Origin: CAKSQF01 sp964582375
GTDB taxonomy: Bacteria; Bacillota; Clostridia; Oscillospirales; CAG-272
Direction of reading: 5' to 3'
DNA length: 64,000 nt
Assembly: GCA_964582375.1 (NCBI GenBank)
Contig: CAZORL010000002.1
Location: 1 to 64,000, forward strand
Shown: in pieces, positions 8,550 to 17,850 of the stretch
Numbering within the stretch: the stretch's first letter is position 1
Layout: each line of letters starts with the position of its first letter
Made by a program: the position numbers and the translations under genes
The notes under the pieces: generated by a model
The model's database searches: none
What the model was told of the DNA's origin: nothing
Seen by the model: only the letters and a program-made list of their open reading frames with translations

Positions 8550-8584
8550 AAAAAACGCCGCGTCCGAGAAATCGGTCGAGCGTC
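8550..8584 (-). terminator. Intrinsic terminator inside the mgtE leader (candidate attenuator)
   Basis: Reading the minus strand, a GC-rich hairpin (core CCGA-TTTC-TCGG, outer ACGC with GCGT, arms 8555-8584) is followed by TTTTTT (8555-8550), 29 bases before the mgtE start codon. Nothing is encoded upstream on this strand, since the aspartate kinase gene is divergent, so it can only act on the mgtE transcript. A second small hairpin (ATCCT with AGGAT) precedes it. The M-box consensus is not visible. Confidence 0.55.
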
Positions 8585-8692
8585 ATCCTGCCTCTTGCGT
8601 TAGGATAGCACAATATTTTTTCGCAAATGTAAGTAAAAGGTTAATATATCATGAACGGCAAACAAAAATCTGCAAGATTGCAGAAAAAAGAC

Positions 8693-8721
8693 TTGACAAA
8701 AAGCCTCAAAAATAATATAAT
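8693..8721 (+). promoter_or_regulatory. Consensus sigma-A promoter for aspartate kinase gene
   Basis: TTGACA (8693-8698), exactly 17 bases, TATAAT (8716-8721): a full match to both consensus boxes, about 67 bases before the start codon. The short leader leaves no room for a lysine riboswitch. Confidence 0.8.
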
Positions 8722-8788
8722 ATACCGTAAAGCATTTTTTGACAGCAGAACCGCCCGAAGAAGCGGTATGAAAGGATAAATTCTCACA

Positions 8789-10117
8789 ATGAACAGTTCG
8801 GTAAATATCAAGGTCGTTAAATTCGGCGGAAGCTCGCTTGCGGATGCCGGTCAATTCAAAAAAGTGGCAGACATAATCAAATCGGATGCGAGCAGGAAAT
8901 ATGTAATTCCCTCCGCTCCCGGAAAAAGATTTTCGGGAGACGAAAAGGTCACCGACCTTCTGTACGAATGTTACGAGCATGCGGCGGCAGGAGAAGATTT
9001 TCGCCCCTGCCTTGCCAAAATAAAAGAACGCTACGATCTCATAATCCGCGATCTCTCACTCGATGTATCGCTTGACGGTGAATTCGACGAAATTGCGCGT
9101 CATCTTGCAACAAAACCCGAGCGTGACTACACCGCAAGTCGCGGCGAATATCTCAACGGCATCCTGCTTGCGGCATATCTCGGTTTTGACTTCGTCGATG
9201 CCGCAGACATCATTTTCTTTGACGGAAGCAATCAGTACGATGTCGAAAAAACGAACGCCGCGATCGAGAAAAAGCTTTGCTCGTGCGATTATGCGGTAGT
9301 GCCCGGATTCTACGGAAGTATGGCTGACGGAACGGTCAAGACATTTTCGCGCGGCGGAAGTGATATAACCGGCTCGATCGTCGCCTCGGCAGTCGGCGCT
9401 GATCTTTATGAAAACTGGACCGATGTATCCGGCTTTCTTATGGCAGACCCGCGTGTCGTCAAGGATCCGCAGGTCATTAATACCATCACCTATTCGGAGC
9501 TTCGCGAGCTTTCGTACATGGGTGCGACAGTCCTTCACGAGGAGGCTGTGTTCCCTGTTCGTGTCGCAGGGATCCCGATAAACATTCGCAATACAAATCG
9601 CCCCGAAGACAAGGGCACAATGATCGTCCTGCGCACACCTGTCGAAAAGATGTGCGAGGGCATCACGGGAATTGCGGGGCACAAGGGATTTTCGGTCATC
9701 AACATCGAAAAGGACATGATGAACAGTCAGATCGGTTTCGGTCTGCGTGTTTTGCAGGTACTTGCCGACTACGGTGTTTCGTTTGAGCATATTCCCTCGG
9801 GTATCGACACGATCGGCGTCGTTGTTTCGACTGCCGCGCTGAATGCCCACCGCCACGAAATAATAAAGGGCATCAGAGACGCTGTTTCTCCCGATATGAT
9901 ATATATTGAAGACGGTCTTGCACTTATTGCGGTCGTCGGTCAAGGCATGGTCAGAAACATCGGTACGGCGTCGAAGATCATATCCGCCGTCGCAGGCGCG
10001 CATGTCAACATCAGAATGATGGATCAGGGCACGCGCGAGAACAATATCATCCTCTCGGTCGAGGAGGCGGATTTTGAAAAGACGGTCAGAGTGATCTACG
10101 ATGAATTCACAAAATAA
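8789..10117 (+). CDS. Aspartate kinase
   Basis: A 442-residue enzyme that phosphorylates aspartate, the first step to lysine, threonine, methionine and diaminopimelate. The N-terminus has the substrate motif VVKFGGSSLADAGQFKKVA; SRGEYLNGILLA, VVPGFYGSMADG and FSRGGSDITGSI mark the amino acid kinase fold, and residues about 290-440 form the ACT regulatory pair (GFSVINIEKDMMNSQIGFG; ALIAVVGQGM). The class is the monofunctional kinase with C-terminal ACT domains. ATG 8789 follows GAAAGGA by 11 bases. Its last 17 bases overlap the FkbM methyltransferase gene, an unusual partner. Feedback specificity cannot be predicted. Confidence 0.9.
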   Translation: MNSSVNIKVVKFGGSSLADAGQFKKVADIIKSDASRKYVIPSAPGKRFSGDEKVTDLLYECYEHAAAGEDFRPCLAKIKERYDLIIRDLSLDVSLDGEFDEIARHLATKPERDYTASRGEYLNGILLAAYLGFDFVDAADIIFFDGSNQYDVEKTNAAIEKKLCSCDYAVVPGFYGSMADGTVKTFSRGGSDITGSIVASAVGADLYENWTDVSGFLMADPRVVKDPQVINTITYSELRELSYMGATVLHEEAVFPVRVAGIPINIRNTNRPEDKGTMIVLRTPVEKMCEGITGIAGHKGFSVINIEKDMMNSQIGFGLRVLQVLADYGVSFEHIPSGIDTIGVVVSTAALNAHRHEIIKGIRDAVSPDMIYIEDGLALIAVVGQGMVRNIGTASKIISAVAGAHVNIRMMDQGTRENNIILSVEEADFEKTVRVIYDEFTK

Positions 10118-11198
10118 TATACCGACCGTCACCCCCGATTTTTACGAAAAGGGCGATCTTTGGACCTATCTTTCGTCATCGGGAAAGCCGATAGTTCTCT
10201 ACGGTATGGGCAACGGTGCGGACAAGATCGTCTGTGAGCTTTCAAAAAGAGGGCTTTGCGTGTCCGATTTCTTTGCGTCAAGCGAGTTTGTCAGAGGGCA
10301 GATCTTTCATGGTAAAAAGGTGCTTGACTTCCCTGCGATCAAGGAAAAATACAAGGGGAGCGAATATGTCGTTCTTCTTTCGTTCGGCAGCTCAAGACCC
10401 GAGGTTTTGGAAAACATCAGACGCATAAACAACGAGTGTGAGCTGTATGTGCCCGATATGCCCGTATACGGGGACGGACTTTTTGACCGTGCCATGCTTG
10501 AAGCACGCTTTGACGAGATAGCAAGTGCGAGAGAGTCGCTGTTTGACGATCGCTCACGCGAGATATTCGACGCGCTTGTAAATTACAAGCTCAGCGGCAA
10601 GATCTCTTTTCTTGACAGAACCGAGTCATCAAGACAGGATATCATGTCGGAGATACTCTCGCCCGAGAAATATCGCCACGCGATCGATCTCGGCGCATTC
10701 GTCGGGGACAGTGCGGCAGAGCTTATGAGTTATGCGCACTCTCTCGAGCATCTGATCGCACTTGAGCCTGACAGCCACAGCTTCAAGCGGCTGTCGAGCA
10801 TGACATCGCCAAAATTGACCGCGATAAACGCCATTGCCGCCGATTTTGACGGCGAGGTCATGTTTTCAAACGAGGGAAACAAAAATTCGTCGATATACGG
10901 TCAAAAAAAGCAGATCTCCACTCGTGCCGTCAAGGTCGATACGATCGCACACGATATGCATATCGACTATATCAAGATCGATGTCGAGGGTGCCGAGCGT
11001 GAGGCTCTGCGGGGCGCATATGAAACGATAAGGCGAAACAGCCCCGACATTGCGCTCTCGATATATCATCGATGTGATGACTTCTTCGATCTCGTAAACA
11101 AGATCCGCACACTCTGCCCCGATCACAGGCTCTGCATCAGACGCCCCGACTATCTTCCCCCTTGGGACACATCGCTTTATGCGGTGATATCAAGATAA
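10101..11198 (+). CDS. FkbM family methyltransferase with N-terminal Rossmann-like domain
   Basis: A 365-residue protein. The first 120 residues contain PIVLYGMGNGADKIVCEL and YVVLLSFGSSRPEVLENI, a nucleotide-binding-like domain often fused to glycan or O-methyl-modifying enzymes. From about residue 185 the FkbM S-adenosylmethionine-dependent domain follows: AIDLGAFVGDSAAELM (motif I), LIALEPDSHSF (acidic motif II) and YIKIDVEGAEREALRGA, the diagnostic FkbM motif. The predicted role is O-methylation of a sugar or small molecule. It overlaps aspartate kinase by 17 bases and ends before a clear terminator, so the pair forms one transcript. Confidence 0.85.
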   Translation: MNSQNNIPTVTPDFYEKGDLWTYLSSSGKPIVLYGMGNGADKIVCELSKRGLCVSDFFASSEFVRGQIFHGKKVLDFPAIKEKYKGSEYVVLLSFGSSRPEVLENIRRINNECELYVPDMPVYGDGLFDRAMLEARFDEIASARESLFDDRSREIFDALVNYKLSGKISFLDRTESSRQDIMSEILSPEKYRHAIDLGAFVGDSAAELMSYAHSLEHLIALEPDSHSFKRLSSMTSPKLTAINAIAADFDGEVMFSNEGNKNSSIYGQKKQISTRAVKVDTIAHDMHIDYIKIDVEGAEREALRGAYETIRRNSPDIALSIYHRCDDFFDLVNKIRTLCPDHRLCIRRPDYLPPWDTSLYAVISR

Positions 11199-11206
11199 CA
11201 GAATTT

Positions 11207-11253
11207 ATATGCTTTTTCAAATGCATTCGGTATTTGGAAAAGCATATTTTTTT
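11207..11253 (+). terminator. Intrinsic terminator of the aspartate kinase operon
   Basis: ATATGCTTTTTCAAAT (11207-11222) pairs with ATTTGGAAAAGCATAT (11232-11247) with one G-T wobble, followed by a run of eight T. Confidence 0.85.
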
Positions 11254-11303
11254 GCAAAAGGGCAAAAAATACTGCCCTCGGCAAACTTTTTTCGTCAAAA
11301 TAC

Positions 11304-11332
11304 TTGACAACTTCGCAAAATTGTGATAAACT
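11304..11332 (+). promoter_or_regulatory. Promoter of the dockerin protease operon
   Basis: TTGACA (11304-11309), 17-base spacer ending TTGTGA, TAAACT (11327-11332). The next start codon is 258 bases downstream, leaving a leader of about 250 nt. Confidence 0.7.
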
Positions 11333-11338
11333 GTATCT

Positions 11339-11551
11339 GCCAAACAAAAACAAAATAACTGCGTGAAGACTCCTTTTTTGCGGGGGCTTTTTGCCCATGC
11401 ACTTTTTCCGACAGTCGATGGATTTCGAGAAGAGCGTAAATTCCTCAGCGACTGTTGTAAAAGGTCATTCTTTCACGTGCGTTGTTTTTGTTTGGCGACA
11501 ATCGGAGTTTGCGTTTTTCAGTGCGTCAACTTCGGTTGGCGCACTTTTTTT
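11339..11551 (+). promoter_or_regulatory. Structured 5' leader ending in an intrinsic terminator (candidate riboswitch or attenuator)
   Basis: Between the promoter and the protease start is a long untranslated leader. It contains GGGC-TTTTT-GCCC (about 11383-11395), then a two-level stem in which ACAGTCG (11411-11417) pairs with CGACTGT (11449-11455) and encloses GGATTT with AAATTCC. It finishes with GTGCGTCAAC, a TTCG tetraloop, GTTGGCGCAC (11521-11544) and seven T. The terminator lies 38 bases before the start codon and can only act on this transcript, so readthrough is probably regulated. I do not recognise a known riboswitch consensus. Confidence 0.5.
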
Positions 11552-11589
11552 ACCCAAAATCCATCACAGAAAGGAAAAAGACAAAAGAC

Positions 11590-14500
11590 ATGAAAAAAGT
11601 AACAAGACTTTTATCACTCGCACTCGTGACATGCATGCTGCTGAGCTCATGCGCACAACCGATCGGTCAGACGGTAAAAACTCTTACGGGTACATCCGCC
11701 GAAAAGTCAAACGCTCTTCAAAACAAGGTCGAAAACGCCGTCATGAACAACGACTCATCCGACCTGACATCAAACGTTCCGGACATCGGAACATACAACG
11801 AAGGCGTCGTGCTTGTAAAGTACGACAAGGAAATGACAGATTCCGTCCTTTCACAGCTCTCACTCAGCTCGGCAGAGCCGCTTTATACAGGCTCGAAATG
11901 GTATCGCCTTGAGCTTGGCGAGGGCGCGGACACTGTCGAGACTGTCGAGTATCTGCGCGCGCTCAATGCATTCGAGAGCGTCGATTATGACTATATCATG
12001 ACCACGGGTGCGGAGACCGACAGCGCCGATGTATCGGCTGTATCGTCCAACCCCGAGTACAAGTCGAGCAGATATTTCGACACGCTCGGTGTCACGAATG
12101 CGTGGAAATATCTTGCCGATAATGATAAGAACCCCGGCGGCAGCTCGGATGTGGTCGTTGCAGTGATAGATACCGGTGTAGACTACACCCACCTTGACCT
12201 TAGAAATAATATATGGGTCAATCCGCTTGAGATCCCGGGCAACGGAATCGACGATGACGGCAACGGCTATGTCGATGATGTGTACGGCTGGAACTTTGTC
12301 GGAAATGACAACGACCCGATGGACGATAACGGTCACGGCACGCATGTCGCGGGCATAATCGCCGCCGAAAACAATAATATCGGAAGCGTCGGCATCGCTT
12401 ACGACTGTAAGATCATGGTGCTCAAGGCAGGTAACTCGTCGGGTTACTTTAACAACGCCGATATCGCCGAGGCTGTAATGTACGCTTATATGAACGGTGC
12501 GTCGGTCATCAACATGTCGTTCGGCGGCAGTCAGATCTCACTTGCGGTCGAGGATGCGCTTGCCGAGGCTTACGGCTCGTGCGTGCTCGTTGCAGCCGCA
12601 GGTAACGACGGTGCTTGTAATCAAAAAGATTGCAAAGAATGTATAAAAAAAGCCGTATTCTATCCGGCAGCACTTCCTTATGTTGTCGGCGTAATGAGTG
12701 TAAACTCTCTCGGAAGGCGCTCGGACTTTTCCAACTACGATCACCATCCGCACAACTCTGTAGAATATGATATATATGCGGTCGGCGAGAACATAATATC
12801 GACTTGGCCGGGAAACAAATATGCAAGCCTCAGCGGTACATCGATGGCGGCACCCACCGTTTCGGCGATCGCCGCCCTGCTCCGCTCGACTTACCCCGAC
12901 CGCGAGACATATTCTACCAAATATCTCATCTCGCAGATCGTCAATACAAGCTCGAAAAAAGCTTATTATCACTCGATCGCAAACGCTTATGACGCTCTGA
13001 CAAAGCTGCCGACTCCGAATGTCAACCTTTACGACTGCACCATCGATGACAGCACGTCAATATCGAGTGCTAACAACGGCGACGGTGTCATTCAGTCGGG
13101 CGAGACGGTACGTATCTTCGTATCGCTCCAAAACCAAGGCGGTGTGGCATCGAATGTCAAGGTAACGCTCGGCACATCGGACAAATATTTTACCGTAAAG
13201 AACAGCACGATCGAGATCTCCGACATCGGTACATACTCGATAAGAAACTCGGGCGATGATAAGTATTTCGAGATAGAAGTCAGCCCCGATTGCCCGAACG
13301 ATTATCTCATTGACTTTGATATAAGCTTTGAGTATCAAAACGGACTTAACGAAAAAGACACGACGACCTATTCAAACGGCGGGACCGCAACTTTCAATGT
13401 CAGCCGAGGCTTTTATCTGCCCTCGACATTTACCGAGGACACGATCTACACAAACGACCGCCTTTACATTGTCGGCGATGATGTCGTCATCCCCGAGGGA
13501 ATCACGGTCACCTTCAAGGAGGGCTGCGAGATCAGGTTCTATGACGATCGCGATTATTATAACTCCCCGGTGATCACTGTCTACGGAACGCTTAACATTG
13601 AGGGCACAGCCGAGAACATGGTAAAGATCGCCCCGAGCGAGAGGCTTGGTACATTCGTCTGCCAAATAATCGGCGCAGATAAAGGTTGTGTTGATATCAA
13701 TTATGCGGACACGATCAATCTTNNNNNNNNNNNNNNNNNNNNNNNNNNNNNNNNNNNNNNNNNNNNNNNNNNNNNNNNNNNNNNNNNNNNNNNNNNNNNN
13801 NNNNNNNNNNNNNNNNNNNNNNGTCTTTGATGCAATTCGAGATCAAATCGAGTGGGGCGTTTGCCAACAACAGCTTCTCTCCTCTGTATCAAAAGTACGC
13901 CTCGCAAGTGATCGACGGCTACTTCGACTCAAACGGCACACCCACGGTGGATGTTTACGGCAGTTGTTCGGACATTACAAAGCTTTGGCCCTATGTTGTC
14001 TCGGTCGAGCTGTTTGACAAGAGCGGCAAGGCGATAACGAGCGTCGGCAAGGAGGAGATCACCGTGCGCGTGACCTTCAACCGCCCGATGGACAAGGATG
14101 CGGGCACATATATCTCATTCGGCACGAAAGAGCCGTATGCCGACTATCTGATAAACGGTGAGTTTATCTCGGACACGGTCTGGGAGGGCAGTTACACACT
14201 GAAGGCAGAGATAGAAAACGGACAGAACTTTATAAAGGTCAACAATGCGTGGGCGGCGGAAGACAAGACGAAGACGGTATTTGGCGAGTGCTTCCTGCAC
14301 GAGTTCACGATCGACACCACAACTGCCCTTTCGATGAATCTGCAAGCGCAGACGGTTGAGAACGGTGTGAAGTTGACATGGTTCCAGGACGACTACGACA
14401 CGCTGCTCGGCTACAACATCTACCGCTCGGAGGACAAGGACGGCAAATATGTAAGGCTCAACCCGACTGTTCTGCTTTCGACCGACGAATATTTCATCGA

Positions 14501-15128
14501 CGACAATGCCGAACCAGGCAAGACATATTGGTACACCTACACTGTCGTACTCTCCGATTTCAGCGAGTCAAGACCTGCGGGCAAGGTACAGTGCACTGTC
14601 TATGATTCGATAGCACCGAATGTTTACCACACGCCCGTCAACCAAGGATATCTGAGCAACAATCTGGTCATCTCCTGCAGTGCGACCGACAACATATCCG
14701 TAAAGAGTGCAACGCTCTACTACCGCACGGTCGGTGCTGAGGGCTGGAAGAGCCTTGCGATGTCAAAGCAGAGCGACAAGTTCAGTGCGACGATATTCGG
14801 CAGTGATCTGACGCTTGATGGACTTGAATACTACATCACGGTCTCGGACGGTGTCAACCTTGTATACAAGGGATCGGCTGACGCTCCGTATACGGTAACT
14901 ATCAAGGATGCATCGACGATATCGAGGATCGGTGACGTCAACGGCGACGGAACGGTAACGACGCTTGATGCCCTGATGCTGATACAGGCGATAAATGACG
15001 AGCTTCTTCTCACAGACGACGAATTTACGCGCGCCGATCTCAACGGTGACGGAATTCTGAACAGCAGTGAGGCACTCCGCATTTTGCAATACATAAACGG
15101 CAATGTTTCGACATTGGAGATGAAATAA
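11590..15128 (+). CDS. Lipoprotein subtilisin-like serine protease (S8) with FnIII and C-terminal dockerin; interrupted by scaffold gap
   Basis: The gene starts at ATG 11590 after AGAAAGGAAA. A lipobox, LLSSC with Cys21, predicts lipid anchoring outside the membrane. Residues about 55-140 resemble a subtilase propeptide. The catalytic domain has Asp194 (VIDTGVDYTH), His249 (GHGTHVAGI) and Ser418 (GTSMAAP), so it should be active. Ig-like and beta-helix-like modules follow up to 100 N (13723-13822). Beyond the gap, in another frame because the true gap size is unknown, come an Ig-like domain, a fibronectin III domain (about 14329-14600), another Ig-like domain and a type I dockerin (14922-15110) with two calcium loops, DVNGDGTVTTLD and DLNGDGILNSSE. 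I read both parts as one gene, but two genes cannot be excluded. The cohesin-like gene begins one base after its stop. Confidence 0.8.
13723..13822. other. Assembly gap (100 N) inside the protease gene
   Basis: Exactly 100 N, the conventional placeholder for a gap of unknown size. The two flanks share no repeat, and the protease frame differs across it, so real sequence is missing. It falls where beta-helix-like repeats begin. Confidence 0.95.
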
Positions 15129-15129
15129 A

Positions 15130-17421
15130 ATGAAGGCAAGAAGGATTATTTCCGTACTTATTGCCATTTTGATCCTTCTCGTTCCTCTCGGCGGCATATC
15201 CGCCGAGAGTGAACGGACGGTCTTTGCCGAGACATCGGAGAAGATCAACCAAGGTGCAAGCGGTTACTGTTATGTATACATTGACGACATGAGCGCACTT
15301 GCCTCTCTTTGCGTCGATGTATACTATGATGCGGAAACTGTCGAGATAACCGGGTATTACAACAGCATATCATGCGTGATGTACGATTCGTCAAAGGGCA
15401 ACGGGGTACTGAAATACACCTATCTTTTTGACGGAAGCGGCGAGACGGGCAAGACACGACTGTTTTATTTCGTATACAAGATCAAAGGGGATGCACCGAT
15501 CGGCAGCGGCAGTTTTGACATAGCGGTAAGTGATGCGTATGACAGCACAAGATCACCGATAAATGTCAGCGGCAGGCGGTGCGCTTACGAGGTCACGAAG
15601 GCGAAAGAGGTCATCAGATGCAGTGTATACGCGACCTCGCGCATATCCACATCGGTAAAGGAAGAATATAGAATAACCTACAGACTAAGCAGATACGACA
15701 TAGTATCGGGTGCGTTTGAGATAAAATACGATCCCGAATATTTTAAGCTGTCAGGTCTGACCGTGGGCGGTATGTTATCGGGCAAGCTTATCGATGTGAA
15801 AACATCGCAGGCAGGCACGGCATCGGTCTCCTTTGCCGGAAGCGGCACAAACGGCAGTAATGAGCTGGTAACGATATGTTTTGAAACAAAAAAGAACATC
15901 GAGGTCGACTCGCCGATAACATTTATCGCAAAGGATTTTTACAAAGCAGATCGAGAGCTTGTTGTGTGCGGCGAGTGCAAGACGAATGTTAGCATACGTT
16001 TTGACGACGAATACACGGGCGATGCTCCATCGATGTCGCTTTCTTCGGAGGCGGACGGAAAGGTTCTGACGCTGAAGGTGAAATTAGAGGCAAATTCACA
16101 TCTCGGTGCGGGCGACTTTATCATAAGCTTTGACGCAAGCAAGCTTGTCTACAGGTCGTCGGCAAAGGGATTTGAGCCGTCATATTTCAGCATAAACGAC
16201 AAAAAAGCATCAGAGGGAGTGATCAAGTTTTCGATCATATCGCTCAGCGACATAACGAAGGGCGAGACGGTCTTGACGCTTTCCTTTGACATGAATGTCG
16301 GGTGCAAGGATCAAACTTCGGAGATCGACATCAGTGCGAGCGGACTATGTGACAGTCTGACAAACAAGATACTGCTCAACATGATCGGAACAAATGTCAC
16401 GATCGCAGGCGGCGAGCACAAAACAGGCGATCATCTGAGCGACAGCAAGAACCATTGGCAGATCTGCACCGAATGCGGCGACAAGATCGGCGAGGATGCG
16501 CATATCGACAGCGACAAGAATCAAAGCTGTGACATTTGCGGACATGCTATGCTCAGGATCCAAAGTGCATCGCTGAGTCTTGCCGAAAACATTGATATCA
16601 ACTACAAAGCGATCGTTCCCGACGGATTTGAAGATCCGTACATGGTATTTGAGTTCAACGACAAAAAGACCGAGGTCAAAGAGTACACGATCGACGACAA
16701 CGGACGGTTCATATTCGTCTTCCCGAATGTTTATCCGCAAATGATCGGGAACAACATTTCAGCAACGCTTTACGCTTATTCGACGATCGACGGCGAGATG
16801 GCGTCGGTTTCGATACCAAGCTTCAGTGCACGTCAATACTGCATCAACATGCTTCGTACCACATCGGACGAGACATTGAAGGTACTCATCAGCGATCTGC
16901 TCGTTTACGGCGAGAAGACGCAGATCTACAGAAATTACAAGACAGATGCGCTTGTAAGCACGGGCATTGACATCACCCCGAGCAAATTCGAGACGCTCGA
17001 CTCAAGCTACAACAAATTTGCTCTTGAAGGAAGTGCCGATCCCGAGATCAGATATTCAAGTGTCGCGCTTGTGCTCGGAAGTGACATTACGTTAAAGATA
17101 GGAATAACCTGCAAAGATCCCTCGGCGTACACCTTCAAGGTTACGATCGGAAACAAAAAGTTCACCTACACCGCCGACGATCTGTATTACGACGGAAAGT
17201 ACTACCTTGACTTTAACGGCATAATGGCGGCGCAGTTTGACGAGCCGATCGTGGCAACGATATGGCGTGGTGACGAGCAGGTCAGCCAGACGCTCACATG
17301 TTCGGTAAACACCTACATTGCGGCAAATCAAGCGACAGATAACGAGGCTCTTCGTGAGCTTATTCAAGCCATCTTCAACTACGGCAGATCGGCGCATGCA
17401 TACAAATACAAGGGAGGGTAA
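15130..17421 (+). CDS. Secreted protein with three cohesin-like modules
   Basis: A 763-residue protein with a Sec signal peptide (basic MKARR, hydrophobic core, cleavage near GGISA). Three consecutive beta modules follow, at about residues 30-160, 165-295 and 300-430. Each has the cohesin pattern of a YD, YDPEYF or FDASK strand, a later buried strand and a closing G-x-V strand; module one includes VDVYYDAETVEITGYY and LFYFVYKIKGDAPIGSGSF. Next is a small cysteine domain (about 440-480: HWQICTECGDKIG, SCDICGHA), then a C-terminal region with DLLVYGEKTQIYRNY and IQAIFNYGRSAHAY, seen in surface proteins of gut Clostridia. There is no sortase motif, so it may be held by the dockerin-bearing protease next door. 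Cohesin assignment is by pattern, not alignment. Confidence 0.65.
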   Translation: MKARRIISVLIAILILLVPLGGISAESERTVFAETSEKINQGASGYCYVYIDDMSALASLCVDVYYDAETVEITGYYNSISCVMYDSSKGNGVLKYTYLFDGSGETGKTRLFYFVYKIKGDAPIGSGSFDIAVSDAYDSTRSPINVSGRRCAYEVTKAKEVIRCSVYATSRISTSVKEEYRITYRLSRYDIVSGAFEIKYDPEYFKLSGLTVGGMLSGKLIDVKTSQAGTASVSFAGSGTNGSNELVTICFETKKNIEVDSPITFIAKDFYKADRELVVCGECKTNVSIRFDDEYTGDAPSMSLSSEADGKVLTLKVKLEANSHLGAGDFIISFDASKLVYRSSAKGFEPSYFSINDKKASEGVIKFSIISLSDITKGETVLTLSFDMNVGCKDQTSEIDISASGLCDSLTNKILLNMIGTNVTIAGGEHKTGDHLSDSKNHWQICTECGDKIGEDAHIDSDKNQSCDICGHAMLRIQSASLSLAENIDINYKAIVPDGFEDPYMVFEFNDKKTEVKEYTIDDNGRFIFVFPNVYPQMIGNNISATLYAYSTIDGEMASVSIPSFSARQYCINMLRTTSDETLKVLISDLLVYGEKTQIYRNYKTDALVSTGIDITPSKFETLDSSYNKFALEGSADPEIRYSSVALVLGSDITLKIGITCKDPSAYTFKVTIGNKKFTYTADDLYYDGKYYLDFNGIMAAQFDEPIVATIWRGDEQVSQTLTCSVNTYIAANQATDNEALRELIQAIFNYGRSAHAYKYKGG

Positions 17422-17425
17422 AACG

Positions 17426-17533
17426 ATGGAAAAGATTATTTACGAGGCACCTGTTGCGGAGATCAACATTTCGAGTTCGGTCGATATTATCTGTGACTCC
17501 GGTAAGACAGAGCTGCCCGATTTGGAATTCTAA
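17426..17533 (+). CDS. Small peptide (35 residues) co-transcribed with the cohesin-like gene
   Basis: ATG 17426 lies four bases after the stop of the cohesin-like gene and is preceded by AGGGAGGG, which overlaps the end of that gene, so translation is probably coupled. The product begins MEKII, continues YEAPVAEINISSSVDII and ends CDSGKTELPDLEF. It resembles the 47-residue peptide at 6941-7084 in pattern, including the P-x-[FL]-E-[FW] end. Short peptides of the form YEAP-x-A/V-E-I...DII-x-x-SG are frequent in gut Firmicutes. Their role is not established; a precursor of a modified peptide or a signalling peptide are possibilities. No maturase gene is visible nearby. Confidence 0.6.
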   Translation: MEKIIYEAPVAEINISSSVDIICDSGKTELPDLEF

Positions 17534-17538
17534 AGTTC

Positions 17539-17577
17539 ATACAGCAGGGTGAGAGCGATCATCCTGCTGTATTTTTA
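17539..17577 (+). terminator. Intrinsic terminator of the protease-cohesin-peptide operon
   Basis: ATACAGCAGG (17539-17548) pairs with CCTGCTGTAT (17563-17572), followed by TTTTTAT. It begins five bases after the small peptide stop and abuts the convergent spoIIID. Confidence 0.8.
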
Positions 17578-17847
17578 TCTGTCCTGCGATTTTTTCATTT
17601 CGATATATTTTCGTCTTGTTGCCTCACCGCCGCGAAAGTGGCGTTCTGATTTATTCTTTTCGAGCAGTTCTTTGACCTGCAGGTAGAGTGCGTAATTTTC
17701 GGATCTCAGTATTTTTGAGACATCCTTATGCACGGTCGATTTACTGACGCCGAAGACCGAGGCGGCAGATCGGACGGTTGAATTATTTTCGAGCATATAT
17801 TCGGCAAGAGCGATCGGTCGCTCGATATCTTTATCGGACAAATACAT
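17575..17847 (-). CDS. spoIIID: Stage III sporulation transcriptional regulator SpoIIID
   Basis: A 90-residue DNA-binding protein of the mother cell that adjusts SigE- and SigK-dependent genes. The helix-turn-helix is STVRSAASVFGVSKSTVHKDV, and the C-terminal SERHFRGGEATRRKY is a hallmark of SpoIIID. The start at 17847 (MYLSDKDIERPIALAEYML) gives the family length and has GGGGTG five bases upstream. A GTG in frame at 17898 would add 17 residues but has no ribosome site and would be translated across a hairpin. It is convergent with the protease operon. Confidence 0.95.
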   Translation of the reverse strand: MYLSDKDIERPIALAEYMLENNSTVRSAASVFGVSKSTVHKDVSKILRSENYALYLQVKELLEKNKSERHFRGGEATRRKYIEMKKSQDR

Positions 17848-17850
17848 TTT

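Noticed and set aside
11482..11589. Earlier TTG start of the subtilase frame at 11482
   Set aside because: It would put the lipobox signal peptide in the interior and overlap the leader terminator; ATG 11590 has a ribosome site and a proper signal peptide.
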